Source: an uncultured beta proteobacterium
GTDB taxonomy: Bacteria; Pseudomonadota; Gammaproteobacteria; Burkholderiales; SG8-41
Direction: 5' to 3'
DNA: 64,000 nt
Assembly: GCA_903889565.1 (NCBI GenBank)
Contig: CAISYC010000068.1
Coordinates: 310,001 to 374,000, forward strand
In this document: piece after piece, positions 35,579 to 45,641 of the stretch
How the letters are laid out: every line of letters starts with the position of its first letter
How positions within the stretch are numbered: position 1 is the first letter of the stretch
Translations under genes and position numbers: made by a program
The notes under the pieces: model-generated
Seen by the model: only the letters and a program-made list of their open reading frames with translations
Databases searched by the model: none
What the model was told of the DNA's origin: nothing

Positions 35579-36988
35579 ATGAAGGCTGCTTTCGGCGTAC
35601 GACAGGCACTGCGTCTGCTGTGGGTGTGCGCGGCGCTGTTGGCCGGTTGTGCGGGTGTCGCGCCCGGTAGAGGCGGCGACGCACCGAAAAACATCATCAT
35701 TCTGTTTGCGGACGGCGCCGCGCCGACGCAATGGGAATTCGGCCGTTTCACGGCGCGCGCCCTGCGCAACGAAAGTTTCGCGGTGACCGATGTCGTGATG
35801 CGCGACGGCGTGATCGGCCTGTTATCGACCTATTCGCTTGATTCCTTCATCACCGATTCGGCGGCGGCCGCGTCGGCGATGTCCACAGGACACAAGGTCA
35901 ATAATTTCGCGGTCGCGATGGCGCCCGACGGCAGTCGCTGGCCGACCTTGATGCAGGAAGCGAAGGCGCGCGGCAAACGCATCGGTCTGGTGACGACGGC
36001 GACGGTCTATGACGCCTCGCCGGCCGCGTTCAGCGTGAATGCGGGCGACCGCGGCCAGGCGCAGGCGATTGTCGATCAATATCTGCAGATGGGGCCCGAT
36101 GTGCTGCTCGGCGGCGGCGCCGATTATTTTCTGCCCGCGGCCGCCGGCGGCAGGCGCAAAGACGGCACGGACATCATCGCCGCGTTTGCCGCACGCGGCT
36201 GGCAGGTGGTGCGCGATACGGCGGCGCTGAACGCGGCGGCCGCGCCGCGGCTGCTCGGGCTGTTTGCCGGCCAGGACATGGCGTTTGAACTCGATCGCGA
36301 TGCGGCGAAGGAACCGAGCACGGCGGAGATGGCCGTGGCTGCGCTGAACGCGCTCGAGCGTGACAATGCGGGCGGGTTTGTTTTGTTCGTCGAAAACGAA
36401 AACACCGACAGCGCGGGCCATCTTAACGATGCGGCCGCCCTGATGCGCGCGCTGTGGGCATTCGACCACGCGGTGCAGGCTGCGCTTGAGTTCCAGCGCC
36501 GATCGCCCGGCACGCTGATCATTGTTGCCGCCGATCACGAAACCGGCGGCCTGTCGCCGACCTACGCCCTGCGTGATCTGTCATCGACGTCGAGTAAAAA
36601 CCGCTTCAACGCCGATATTGCCCATCTGCAAATGCTCGACGGCATTACGCTGTCGATCGCCGGCATGATCGAAACACTGGGTGCGAAGCCGGATGCCGCG
36701 GTTCTCGACCGGCTGGTGGCGCAGCATTATCCGGGCTTCAGGCTCGATGCGGATCTGCGCGAAGCGATCCTTGCGAGGCGGCCGTTGGAGCGCAATTTCG
36801 GCAATGCAGTGGCCGGCGCGTTGTCGCGCATGGTGTCGCGGCAGAGCGGCGTTTACTGGGGTACGGCCGGGCATACCAGTGAGCCCGTCGTGATCGGCGC
36901 GCTTGGTCCGGGTGCCGAATTGTTCCGCGGCTATCAGGACAACACGGCGTTCGCGCAGAATCTGCGGCGCTTATTGATGCCGCGCTGA
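35579..36988 (+). CDS. Alkaline phosphatase, predicted lipoprotein
   Basis: 469 residues. The signal sequence ends in a lipobox LLAGC (Cys24), predicting a lipid-anchored envelope enzyme. Metal and catalytic residues of the alkaline phosphatase superfamily are recognisable: Asp45 in LFADGAAP, the nucleophile Ser94 in ITDSAAAASAMSTG, a DASPAAF stretch matching DATPA of the E. coli enzyme, an E-x4-D-x3-H set in VENENTDSAGH, ADHETGG, and His in GTAGHTSEPV. The first motif is unusual, with FADGAAP where most have GDGMG. It releases phosphate from organic esters. No Pho box is evident upstream. Confidence 0.8.
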   Translation: MKAAFGVRQALRLLWVCAALLAGCAGVAPGRGGDAPKNIIILFADGAAPTQWEFGRFTARALRNESFAVTDVVMRDGVIGLLSTYSLDSFITDSAAAASAMSTGHKVNNFAVAMAPDGSRWPTLMQEAKARGKRIGLVTTATVYDASPAAFSVNAGDRGQAQAIVDQYLQMGPDVLLGGGADYFLPAAAGGRRKDGTDIIAAFAARGWQVVRDTAALNAAAAPRLLGLFAGQDMAFELDRDAAKEPSTAEMAVAALNALERDNAGGFVLFVENENTDSAGHLNDAAALMRALWAFDHAVQAALEFQRRSPGTLIIVAADHETGGLSPTYALRDLSSTSSKNRFNADIAHLQMLDGITLSIAGMIETLGAKPDAAVLDRLVAQHYPGFRLDADLREAILARRPLERNFGNAVAGALSRMVSRQSGVYWGTAGHTSEPVVIGALGPGAELFRGYQDNTAFAQNLRRLLMPR

Positions 36989-37016
36989 CAGCTTGCCGCG
37001 GTGACGGCGCGACCGA

Positions 37017-37904
37017 TCAGCGTACAGCGACGCGGGCCGGGCGCTCCCAGGCCGGGGTGGCTTCGATGCCAACCTGCTCGGCAAGAAAGAGTTCCATCTC
37101 GCGCGCGACGTATTCGCGCTCGTTGTCGAGCGTGATCATGTGATAGCTGTCGTCGAGCAGAACCTTGCGCACGACTTTTGAACTGATGTGCTTGACCACG
37201 TATTCGGCGCTCTGCGGGCTGACGGTTTCGTCGTCGATCGCATGGATCACCAGGGTCGGCGCGGTGATCCGCGGCAGCACCGGGCGCACGGCGCGGATCA
37301 GATTTCTGGCGTTGCAGATGTGATCCATCGAAATGCTGGTCGAACCGACCTCGGTCATTTCCGAATTCTGCATGGCGCGCGCGACGCGTTTGCGCAGGGC
37401 TTCGTTTTTGAGGCCGAACGGCGACTCCTCGCGCCAGGAATAGATTCTGCGCAGAGGGGTGTGATAAGCGTAGGGCAGCAGAAAGCGGTACCAGGGAATC
37501 GACCAGCCGTCGTAATCGAGCGTCGTGGAAAGCAGCGACAATGCGGCAACCTGGCTGCCCTTGGTGGCCGCCAGATGGAGCGCCAGTACAGCGCCGATGC
37601 ACAGACCGCCGACCGATACGCTGCGATAGTTGCGGCGCAGAGTGGCGAACTCTTCCTCGACGCTCGCAGTCCAGTCCTGCCAGTGGAAATTGCGCTCGCG
37701 GTGATTGCCATAGCCGCGAATATGCGGCACGTGCACGGAGAAGCCCATCTCGTGCAGACGACGGGCCACGAAGCGCATTTCCAGGGGGCTGCTGGACAGT
37801 CCGTGCAGCAGGAGCACGGCGTTATCGCTCGAAACAAACCGCAGATCGCTCAACTGACTGGTTTCCTCAAAATTGCCCCGGGCGGTGGGCCGGGATGGCG
37901 CCAT
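37017..37904 (-). CDS. Alpha/beta hydrolase with Cys at the nucleophile position
   Basis: 295 residues. The oxyanion region is VLLLHGLSSSP (about 30-40). The nucleophile elbow reads GGLCIGA, with Cys102 where Ser is expected; the codon is an unambiguous TGC. The acid is in IHAIDDETVS (near 222) and the His in DSYHMITLDNE (near 253), a layout close to monoglyceride lipase/Est30-type carboxylesterases. A Cys nucleophile occurs in dienelactone hydrolases. No signal peptide. It is convergent with the phosphatase gene (28 bp) and divergent from the PAS gene. Confidence 0.7.
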   Translation of the reverse strand: MAPSRPTARGNFEETSQLSDLRFVSSDNAVLLLHGLSSSPLEMRFVARRLHEMGFSVHVPHIRGYGNHRERNFHWQDWTASVEEEFATLRRNYRSVSVGGLCIGAVLALHLAATKGSQVAALSLLSTTLDYDGWSIPWYRFLLPYAYHTPLRRIYSWREESPFGLKNEALRKRVARAMQNSEMTEVGSTSISMDHICNARNLIRAVRPVLPRITAPTLVIHAIDDETVSPQSAEYVVKHISSKVVRKVLLDDSYHMITLDNEREYVAREMELFLAEQVGIEATPAWERPARVAVR

Positions 37905-38099
37905 ATCATTGTTATCGGCACGCCGCCATTGGTCTTTAGCGGTAATACGTCACGGATTGTAATGTGAATGTCAGTTTGCTGCAATAATGTAAACGTGGTC
38001 TTTTGCTTCCGATTGAGGCGCTTGGGCTACAATTCGCGGCCTTCCTGCAAGGCGCGGGGGCGGCGCGGCAACGCAGGCGACGGGGCAGGGGATACAGAC

Positions 38100-38939
38100 G
38101 TGGCGTTTGAAGAAAATACACTGCGTAACGCGAAACGCTGGGCCGCCGGCCGTGGCGGCGGCTACCCTGCGGCGGCGGCGGCCCTGTTCGTGGCGACGCT
38201 GGTGCGGATGGAGTTGCATCCGATATTCCAGGCCAACTCGCCGTTCGTGACCTATCTGATAGGCGCTTTCTTGATAGAGTTCTATTTTGGCCTCGGACCG
38301 TCCCTGGTGGTTGCCCTGGGTGGCGTATTGATCGGGGTGTTCTTTTTCGTGCCGCCGTTCGGCGAACTTCTGATGCCGGAACTGGGCGACCTCGTGTTCG
38401 TGATCGGCTACGTGGTGGTGGCGCTGCTCGGCATCGTGCTGATCGAAACACTGCAGCGTTCGCGTTATGAATTGCGGCTTCTGCGCGAGGTCGCGCAGGC
38501 ACGGCTCGAAATGCTCGAACGCGGCCGCGTTGAACGGGCCGATGCGATCGAGGCGGCGCGTACGAGCGACCGTCGCTACCGCGAATTGGCGGCGCGCGCC
38601 AGCGCGGTCATGTACATGCGGCGCCTCGACGGCAATTTCGAATACCTCAACGACGAATTCTATGCGTTGACCGGGCTCGACCACGGGGCGCTCGACGGTG
38701 AAACGTGGGCGCGTGCCGTTCACCCCGACGATCTGGCCGCCCAGCAGAGCCAGTGGCGCGAGGTCGCGATGACAGGCGAGGAGCAGGAGTCGAGTTTCCG
38801 CATCCGCGGCGCTGATGGCCGTTACCGGTTGTTTGCCGGCAGCGTGCGTTGTCTTGAAGACAAGCGCGGCAAAATCATCAGGTGGTCCGGCTCGCCGGTG
38901 GCCGACGCCGATGCGTCAATCGCCACTACGGCGTCCTGA
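38100..38939 (+). CDS. DUF4118-like membrane protein with a single PAS domain
   Basis: 279 residues from the GTG at 38100, which has an AGGGG site 8 bp upstream. An ATG at 37968 in the same frame lies upstream of a probable promoter (TACAAT near 38030) and is rejected. Three or four membrane segments (about 22-37, 50-66, 68-84, 98-116) with FYFGLGPSLVVALGGVLIGVFFF resemble the KdpD-type DUF4118 module. A helical linker (120-160) leads to a PAS domain (160-270). The protein stops there: no kinase, GGDEF or other output domain follows in any frame. It may signal by protein contact. Confidence 0.65.
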   Translation: MAFEENTLRNAKRWAAGRGGGYPAAAAALFVATLVRMELHPIFQANSPFVTYLIGAFLIEFYFGLGPSLVVALGGVLIGVFFFVPPFGELLMPELGDLVFVIGYVVVALLGIVLIETLQRSRYELRLLREVAQARLEMLERGRVERADAIEAARTSDRRYRELAARASAVMYMRRLDGNFEYLNDEFYALTGLDHGALDGETWARAVHPDDLAAQQSQWREVAMTGEEQESSFRIRGADGRYRLFAGSVRCLEDKRGKIIRWSGSPVADADASIATTAS

Positions 38940-38969
38940 TACGCCGCGCCATCGCGCGGCGGCGGGGGC

Positions 38970-40160
38970 TCAGGCGCGCTTGAGCGCAGCCACCGTTTTC
39001 GGCAGCACCAGATAGTCCGGATTGAGTTCGGCGACACTGCGGCAGCCGATCAACGCCATCACGCGGTCGATTTCCTCGCGGAATATGCTGATCGCGCGCG
39101 CGGCACCTGCTTCGCCGCCGGCGCCGGTGCCGTAGAGCGTCGAGCGGCCGATGTAGACCATGTCGGCGCCGAGGGCGAGTGCTTTTACGACATCGCTGCC
39201 GCGGCGGAATCCGCTGTCGACGATGACCGCGACCCGCTTGCCGACGGCGGCGACGATTTCCGGCAGCACCTCGATCGGCGCCATCGTCACGTCGAGATTG
39301 CGGCTGCCGTGATTCGAAACCACCACGCCGTCGGCGCCGCAGTCGGCGGCGTTAATGGCGTCTTCCGGATGCAGGATGCCCTTGACGATCAGCTTGTGCG
39401 GCCAGATCTTGCGCAATTGGCGCAGATCTTCCCAGGAGAGGGAATCGGTGCGCATGCTGGCGCGGCCCATCGGCAGGCCGGTGATCTTGTTCTTGATTGC
39501 GCTCGGATAATTTTCGTAGCGCGGCATGCCGGTGGTCAGGATGTAGCGGGCGAGCACACCGAACATCCAGCGCGGGTGTTTGAGCACGTCCCAGATGTTG
39601 CGCCGGGTATACTGGAACGGCATGGTGAAGCCGTTGCGCATGTTGTATTCGCGGTTGCCGGCGGCGGCGCCATCGACGGTGACCACCAGCGCTTCGAAGC
39701 CGGCGTTTTTGGCGCGCTCGACCAGTTGATGCGACAGCGAGCGATCCGGCCACATGTAGAGCTGAAACCACAAGCGGGCGCCCGGCACCGCCTCGGCGAC
39801 TTTTTCCATCGAGGTCTGCGAGCCGGTGGCCAGCGTGAACGGAATGCCGGCGGCAGCGGCGGCTTTCGCCAGCGCGATTTCGCCCTGATACCACATTAGG
39901 CCGGCGGTGCCGGTCGGCGCAATCGCGATCGGCATTTTGTGCTTGTGACCGAAGAATTCGATTTCCTGGCTGCGTTTGGACACATCGACCAGCGTGCGCG
40001 GCTTCAGTTTGATGCGTTCGAAGGCATCGCGGTTGTTGCGCAGGCCGACCTCATCCTCGGTGCCGCGATCGACAAATTCGAACACGCCCTTGGGAACCCG
40101 GCGCATGGCCATTTCCCGCAGGTCGAAGATGTTGTAGGCGCCGAGGGTCGGATCGCTCAT
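38970..40160 (-). CDS. FMN-dependent alpha-hydroxy acid oxidase family protein
   Basis: 396 residues. The FMN barrel is complete, with IAPTGTAGLMWYQGE, LWFQLYMWPD and VDSGFRRGSDVVKALALGADM. The active-site loop reads VVSNHGSRNLDVTMAP, keeping the base His and the substrate Arg but changing the usual GGRQLDGA. The N-terminal FEFVDRGTEDE has Phe where the paralogue at 20161 and lactate oxidases have Tyr. Substrate preference is probably different from lactate. The stop overlaps nothing downstream; its ATG overlaps the stop of the Gfo/Idh/MocA gene, so the two form a unit. Confidence 0.8.
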   Translation of the reverse strand: MSDPTLGAYNIFDLREMAMRRVPKGVFEFVDRGTEDEVGLRNNRDAFERIKLKPRTLVDVSKRSQEIEFFGHKHKMPIAIAPTGTAGLMWYQGEIALAKAAAAAGIPFTLATGSQTSMEKVAEAVPGARLWFQLYMWPDRSLSHQLVERAKNAGFEALVVTVDGAAAGNREYNMRNGFTMPFQYTRRNIWDVLKHPRWMFGVLARYILTTGMPRYENYPSAIKNKITGLPMGRASMRTDSLSWEDLRQLRKIWPHKLIVKGILHPEDAINAADCGADGVVVSNHGSRNLDVTMAPIEVLPEIVAAVGKRVAVIVDSGFRRGSDVVKALALGADMVYIGRSTLYGTGAGGEAGAARAISIFREEIDRVMALIGCRSVAELNPDYLVLPKTVAALKRA

Positions 40161-41167
40161 GAGGCGAGCCTGACATGCACGCCGTCCCAGGCCGATTTCG
40201 CCATCGCCTCGGTCAGTTGCATGCTGCGCAGGCCGTCGATGCCGGACGGGCTGAACGGCTTGCCGTCAAGCAGCGCCTGGCTGAAGGCGCCGATGCAGGC
40301 GGCATGCGCATTGATGGCGGGGAACTCCTGGCTGCGTGTCTTGCCGTCGGTGGTCGCTACTTCGAAGACGCCGCCGGCGCGGCTGCGCGTGAGGCCTTTG
40401 CCGGTGATGCGGCCTTTGGTGCCGTGAATGACGAAGTCGTTATAGGGTAGCGGTGACTTTTCATTGACGTTGACCAGGGCAATCGCGCCGTTGGTGAAGC
40501 GCAGCGTGGACATGTTGGTCTGTTCCATGACGTTGCGCGGCGTATCGAAAAATGACGACACCATTTCGACCTCGGCCGACAAAATGTAGCGCAGGATGTC
40601 GTAGACGTGCACGCCGATGCTCATGGTGGTGCCGAGGCCCGACATGACCGGATCGACGCGCCAGTTCGATAGCGTGCCGCCGGGACGATAGCCGGGGCTC
40701 GCCTCGAGCTCGACTACCGTGACCTCACCGATTTCGCCGCTACCGACGACGCGTTTGGCTTCGATGAAGCCGGGCATCGAGCGGTTGTGAAAATTCATGC
40801 CGAGAGTGACGCCGGCTTTTTCGCAGGCCGCCACCATGCGTTCCGCATCCGCCACCGTGGTTGCCATCGGCTTGTCGCAAAACACATGCTTGCCGGCCCG
40901 CGCCGCGGCGAGCACCTCTTCGCAATGCAGCGAATTCGGCGTGTGGATCGCCACTGCGTCGACATCCGGATTGCGCAGCAGGTCGTCGAAATTCGTGTAC
41001 GCGTGCTGCGCGCCGAAACGCTTCGCAAAATCCTGCGCGCGCGCCGGATCACGGCTGACGACGCCGATCAGCTTGTTCTGTTTGAACGCGTTGATGCCGG
41101 GCAGCATGCGGTCTTCTGCGATCCTCCCGGTTCCTATGAGTCCCCAACCGATGGTTTTTTTTGTCAT
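40157..41167 (-). CDS. Gfo/Idh/MocA-family NAD(P)-dependent oxidoreductase
   Basis: 336 residues. The Rossmann motif GWGLIGTGRIAEDRMLPGI is at the N-terminus and the family CDKPMATTVADAERM segment is near residue 97; the second domain includes MSIGVHVYDILRYIL with the expected Asp/His area. The family oxidises or reduces sugars, inositols or related polyols. ATGA coupling to the FMN oxidase suggests the two catalyse successive oxidations of one hydroxy compound. Its promoter appears to sit immediately upstream of the ATG, leaving almost no leader. Confidence 0.8.
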   Translation of the reverse strand: MTKKTIGWGLIGTGRIAEDRMLPGINAFKQNKLIGVVSRDPARAQDFAKRFGAQHAYTNFDDLLRNPDVDAVAIHTPNSLHCEEVLAAARAGKHVFCDKPMATTVADAERMVAACEKAGVTLGMNFHNRSMPGFIEAKRVVGSGEIGEVTVVELEASPGYRPGGTLSNWRVDPVMSGLGTTMSIGVHVYDILRYILSAEVEMVSSFFDTPRNVMEQTNMSTLRFTNGAIALVNVNEKSPLPYNDFVIHGTKGRITGKGLTRSRAGGVFEVATTDGKTRSQEFPAINAHAACIGAFSQALLDGKPFSPSGIDGLRSMQLTEAMAKSAWDGVHVRLAS

Positions 41168-41173
41168 CTCTCG

Positions 41174-41202
41174 AATTTAGCAGGCGCCGCCGCTGATGTA
41201 AA
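41174..41202 (-). promoter_or_regulatory. Extended -10 promoter with predicted leaderless start
   Basis: Reading the minus strand, TTTACA (41202-41197) and TAAATT (41179-41174) are spaced by 17 bp, with a TGC extension before the -10. The predicted start point falls at or within a base or two of the ATG at 41167, so the Gfo/Idh/MocA mRNA would be leaderless. Confidence 0.5.
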
Positions 41203-41226
41203 TTGCAAAAACGTTGTATCAACGCG

Positions 41227-41466
41227 TCAGTGTGAGCCGGGTACGATCACCTGGATGTGATCGCGGCTGATGTTGAGGAAAGGCACCGTGCAGACCTGGC
41301 GGCCGGCGGCGACGTCCCACACCTCGGCATCGGTCAGTGCGATGAAACCCTTGGCCTCGATGAAGTAGTCGGTGACGCGCGCACCGGCAATAATGTCGAT
41401 GGAACCCTTGATGCGGTAGTTCGCGGTGAGGATGGTAACCCTGGTCTTGCCGGTGTCGTCGGTCAT
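41227..41466 (-). CDS. Small conserved hypothetical protein
   Basis: 79 residues from the ATG at 41466. The sequence is a compact beta-rich type: VTILTANYRIKGSIDI, RVTDYFIEAKGFIALTDAEVWD, then VPFLNISRDHIQVIVPG. It resembles the DUF6812 group of small proteins from memory, with no known function. It lies directly downstream of tRNA-Arg on the same strand (22 bp) and may be read through from the tRNA promoter. Confidence 0.5.
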   Translation of the reverse strand: MTDDTGKTRVTILTANYRIKGSIDIIAGARVTDYFIEAKGFIALTDAEVWDVAAGRQVCTVPFLNISRDHIQVIVPGSH

Positions 41467-41487
41467 GGCGTTCCCCAGTTGACTGCA

Positions 41488-41563
41488 TGGCGCCCCCGAC
41501 ACGAATCGAACGTGTGACCCCCTTCTTAGGAGGAAGGTGCTCTATCCACTGAGCTACGGGGGC
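41488..41563 (-). tRNA. tRNA-Arg (anticodon CCT)
   Basis: A 76-nt cloverleaf with encoded CCA. The acceptor stem is GCCCCCG/CGGGGGC, the D arm GCTC..GAGC, and the anticodon arm CCTTC-CTCCTAA-GAAGG with anticodon CCT (reads AGG). The T arm is ACACG-TTCGATT-CGTGT with discriminator G. No duplicated 3' end or integrase is seen nearby, so it does not look like an occupied integration site. Confidence 0.95.
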
Positions 41564-41696
41564 GCAGGCGGCCATTTTACTGCATGCGCCGCGGCGCGGC
41601 CGCGCGGCCCCGCCCTGCGCCGGATTTGCAGGGCGGGCGTGCGGATTTTTAAAGTAAAATGAGGCCGTTCTCTTCTTCGCGCAACCTTCCTCTGTC

Positions 41697-42233
41697 ATGT
41701 CCATATTGATCATGCTCATGCTCGCCGCCGGTTTTCTGCTGCTGGCGTGGAGCATTGCCGCCGCGCCCGGCGCGGGTATGCCGCGCGCCGGTGAAAACAT
41801 GCCCGACTTCGCGCTGGCCGATCAGAACGGCGCGTTGCGGTCCGCCGCCGAGTTTCGCGGCCGCTGGCTGGTGCTGTATTTTTATCCGCGCGACGACACG
41901 CCGGGTTGCACCGAACAGGCGGCGAAGTTTCGCGACGCCATGCAGGAATTCGTCGCGCTGGGCGCGGCGGTGTGCGGCATCAGCGTCGATGACAGCGAGA
42001 GCCACGCCGTGTTTGCGCGCAAATACAATCTGCCCTACGTGCTGCTGGCTGATCGCAACGGCGCGGTCGCGCGGCGTTTCGGTTCGCTTCTCGATCTGCT
42101 GGTGGTCCGGTTTGCGCGCCGTAACACCTTCCTGATCGATCCGCAGGGGCGTGTCGCCAGGGTCTATCGCGGCGTGAATCCCGCGCGCAATGCCGGCGAA
42201 GTGCTCGACGAAATCAGGCGGCGCCGGCCATGA
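41697..42233 (+). CDS. Exported peroxiredoxin, BCP/PrxQ-like
   Basis: 178 residues. The N-terminal 23 residues form a hydrophobic signal or anchor (MLAAGFLLLAWSIAAA), unusual for the normally cytoplasmic BCP. The peroxidatic Cys71 is in YPRDDTPGCTEQ, the family motif. The resolving cysteine five residues later in many PrxQ proteins is Ala76 here; another cysteine (Cys93) is available, so it may act as a 1-Cys or atypical enzyme that reduces peroxides in the periplasm. The stop overlaps the VOC gene start (ATGA). A TAAAAT box precedes the gene near 41655. Confidence 0.75.
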   Translation: MSILIMLMLAAGFLLLAWSIAAAPGAGMPRAGENMPDFALADQNGALRSAAEFRGRWLVLYFYPRDDTPGCTEQAAKFRDAMQEFVALGAAVCGISVDDSESHAVFARKYNLPYVLLADRNGAVARRFGSLLDLLVVRFARRNTFLIDPQGRVARVYRGVNPARNAGEVLDEIRRRRP

Positions 42234-42616
42234 TCGTGCAAAGCCTCGATCACTTCGTGCTGACCACGCGCGATCTCGACCAATGTCTGGCTTTTTACAC
42301 CGGGGCGCTCGGCATGACGCTCGAGCGTTTCGGCGCCGGGCGTATCGCGCTGCGTTTCGGCGAGCAGAAGATCAATGTGCATCCGCCGGGTTACGAGGCG
42401 AGCATCAAGGCGCGGCGACCGACGCCCGGTTCGCTCGATCTGTGTTTTCTCGCCGCCTGTCCGCTCGAGGAGGTCATCGCGCGACTGCAGGTGCACGGTG
42501 TCGCGATCGAGGAGGGGCCGACGCTGCGCACCGGCGCGCGTTTTGCGATCCGTTCGGTGTATGTGCGCGACCCCGACGACAATCTGATCGAAATATCGGT
42601 TCCTGCAGAAAAATAA
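42230..42616 (+). CDS. VOC-family (glyoxalase-fold) protein
   Basis: 128 residues, a single VOC module. The metal ligands fit the family: His8 in SLDHFVLTTRD, a His in INVHPPG (about 51) and a Glu in DNLIEIS (about 121). It resembles virulence-protein-like or fosfomycin-resistance-type VOC proteins in general layout. The actual reaction could be dioxygenation, isomerisation or lyase chemistry. It is coupled to the peroxiredoxin gene by an ATGA overlap, so a role in detoxifying an oxidised metabolite is possible. Confidence 0.75.
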   Translation: MIVQSLDHFVLTTRDLDQCLAFYTGALGMTLERFGAGRIALRFGEQKINVHPPGYEASIKARRPTPGSLDLCFLAACPLEEVIARLQVHGVAIEEGPTLRTGARFAIRSVYVRDPDDNLIEISVPAEK

Positions 42617-42629
42617 CGGAAAAAACATG

Positions 42630-42717
42630 GCCGCAGAGTACACAGAGTTCACAGAGACGCGATTTGGCAAAAGGTTGTTGCTGTTGGTTTCTCTGTGTCC
42701 TCTGTGATCTCTGTGGC
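42630..42717. repeat. CACAGAG-type inverted-repeat element, second copy
   Basis: The left arm has repeated CAGAGTA, CACAGAG and CACAGAG units; the right arm has the complementary CTCTGTG, CTCTGTG and CTCTGTGGC. The 88-bp palindromic element fills the gap between the VOC gene and uup. It is shorter than the copy at 30625. Confidence 0.65.
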
Positions 42718-42732
42718 TTGCTTTGGTCTTAT

Positions 42733-44642
<1,910 letters not shown>

Positions 44643-44646
<4 letters not shown>

Positions 44647-44671
44647 CGGGCGCCAGCGCTGCGCCTATAAT
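44643..44671 (+). promoter_or_regulatory. Sigma-70-like promoter of the SirB1-like gene
   Basis: CTGACG (44643-44648), a 17-bp spacer and a perfect TATAAT (44666-44671), 37 bp before the ATG at 44709. Confidence 0.6.
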
Positions 44672-44708
44672 TGCTGCTGGCATACGCGGGTTTTCCGGGA
44701 GCGCAGGC

Positions 44709-45548
44709 ATGACGCCGCAGCTTGAACGATTCCGGCAGATGGTGACCGGCGCCGACGAGGCGATCAATCTGGCAGAGTGCGCATTGCTGGTGGCGTCTGC
44801 CGAGTATCCCGGGCTCGATGTCGCCGAATGCCTCACGCAGATCGAATCGCTGGCGGAAACATTGAAACTGCGTCTGCGCGCCGATATCAGTCCGGCCGAC
44901 CGTCTGATTCTGCTCAATCACTATCTGTTCGACGAACTGGGTTTTCGCGGCAACAGCGCGGAGTATTACGATCCGCGCAACAGCTTTTTGAGCGACGTGC
45001 TCGAACGCAGACTTGGCATTCCATTGACGCTGGCGATCGTTTATATCGAAATCGGCCGCCGCGTCGGGCTGCCCTTGTACGGGGTGTCCTTTCCCGGGCA
45101 TTTTCTGGTCAAATGCGCGCTGCGCGACGGCGCGGTGGTGATCGATCCTTATGCGCGCGGCGTATCGCTGGGGTTCGACGACTTGAAGCAGCGTCTGCGC
45201 GAGATGGACAGCAGCCTTGAGCCGTCGCGCTCGGTGGTGGCGGCGCTGCTGGCGAGCGCCGGCAACAAGGAAATACTGCTGCGACTTTTGCGCAATCTGA
45301 AATCGATTTATACCCGGCGCGAAAACTGGTTGCAGGCACTGTGGGTGACCGAGCACATCATCTGCGTGACGCCGGATGCCGCCGAGGAATACCGCGACCG
45401 CGGCATGTTCTATCTCAATCTGGAATGTTTCCGCGCGGCGTTGTTCGACCTCAAGGCTTACCTGACCATGCTGCCGACCGCGCGTGATGCGGAAAGCGTG
45501 CGCAGCCGGCTGGTTGAACTGCAATCGGCGGCGGCGCGACTTAACTAG
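44709..45548 (+). CDS. SirB1-like transglutaminase-related/TPR protein
   Basis: 279 residues. The N-terminal half has the SirB1 signature DELGFRGNSAEYYDPRNSFLSDVLERRLGIPLTLAIVYIEIGRR, split here over residues 76-119, and GVSFPGHFLVKC. The C-terminal half has TPR-like helices (YRDRGMFYLNLECFRAALFDLKAYL, around residues 229-253). The fold relates to transglutaminases but lacks an obvious catalytic Cys at the expected place. The cellular function is not established. It is a single gene with its own promoter, converging on mlaA. Confidence 0.75.
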   Translation: MTPQLERFRQMVTGADEAINLAECALLVASAEYPGLDVAECLTQIESLAETLKLRLRADISPADRLILLNHYLFDELGFRGNSAEYYDPRNSFLSDVLERRLGIPLTLAIVYIEIGRRVGLPLYGVSFPGHFLVKCALRDGAVVIDPYARGVSLGFDDLKQRLREMDSSLEPSRSVVAALLASAGNKEILLRLLRNLKSIYTRRENWLQALWVTEHIICVTPDAAEEYRDRGMFYLNLECFRAALFDLKAYLTMLPTARDAESVRSRLVELQSAAARLN

Positions 45549-45641
45549 GGCGCGCGAACGGTACGGCGGCGCCGCACCGGCATTTCAATTAAATTTGGGG
45601 AATTGCGGGCGACGTCGCCGCGGCTGCGCGGCGAACGCGCA

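Noticed and set aside
32190-35582. A very long open frame (about 1,130 codons) on the plus strand
   Set aside because: It is antisense to the fused 5-oxoprolinase, whose domains and motifs are intact. The plus-strand translation is rich in His, Arg, Asp and Gly without family motifs, the usual shadow of a GC-rich gene.
37968-38099. Upstream ATG extension of the PAS protein
   Set aside because: The extra 44 codons lie across a TACAAT promoter-like box and encode no recognisable sequence; the GTG at 38100 has a good Shine-Dalgarno.
41488-41563. tRNA-Arg as an integration site for a genomic island
   Set aside because: No integrase and no direct repeat of the tRNA 3' end is visible within the window; flanking genes look like ordinary chromosome.
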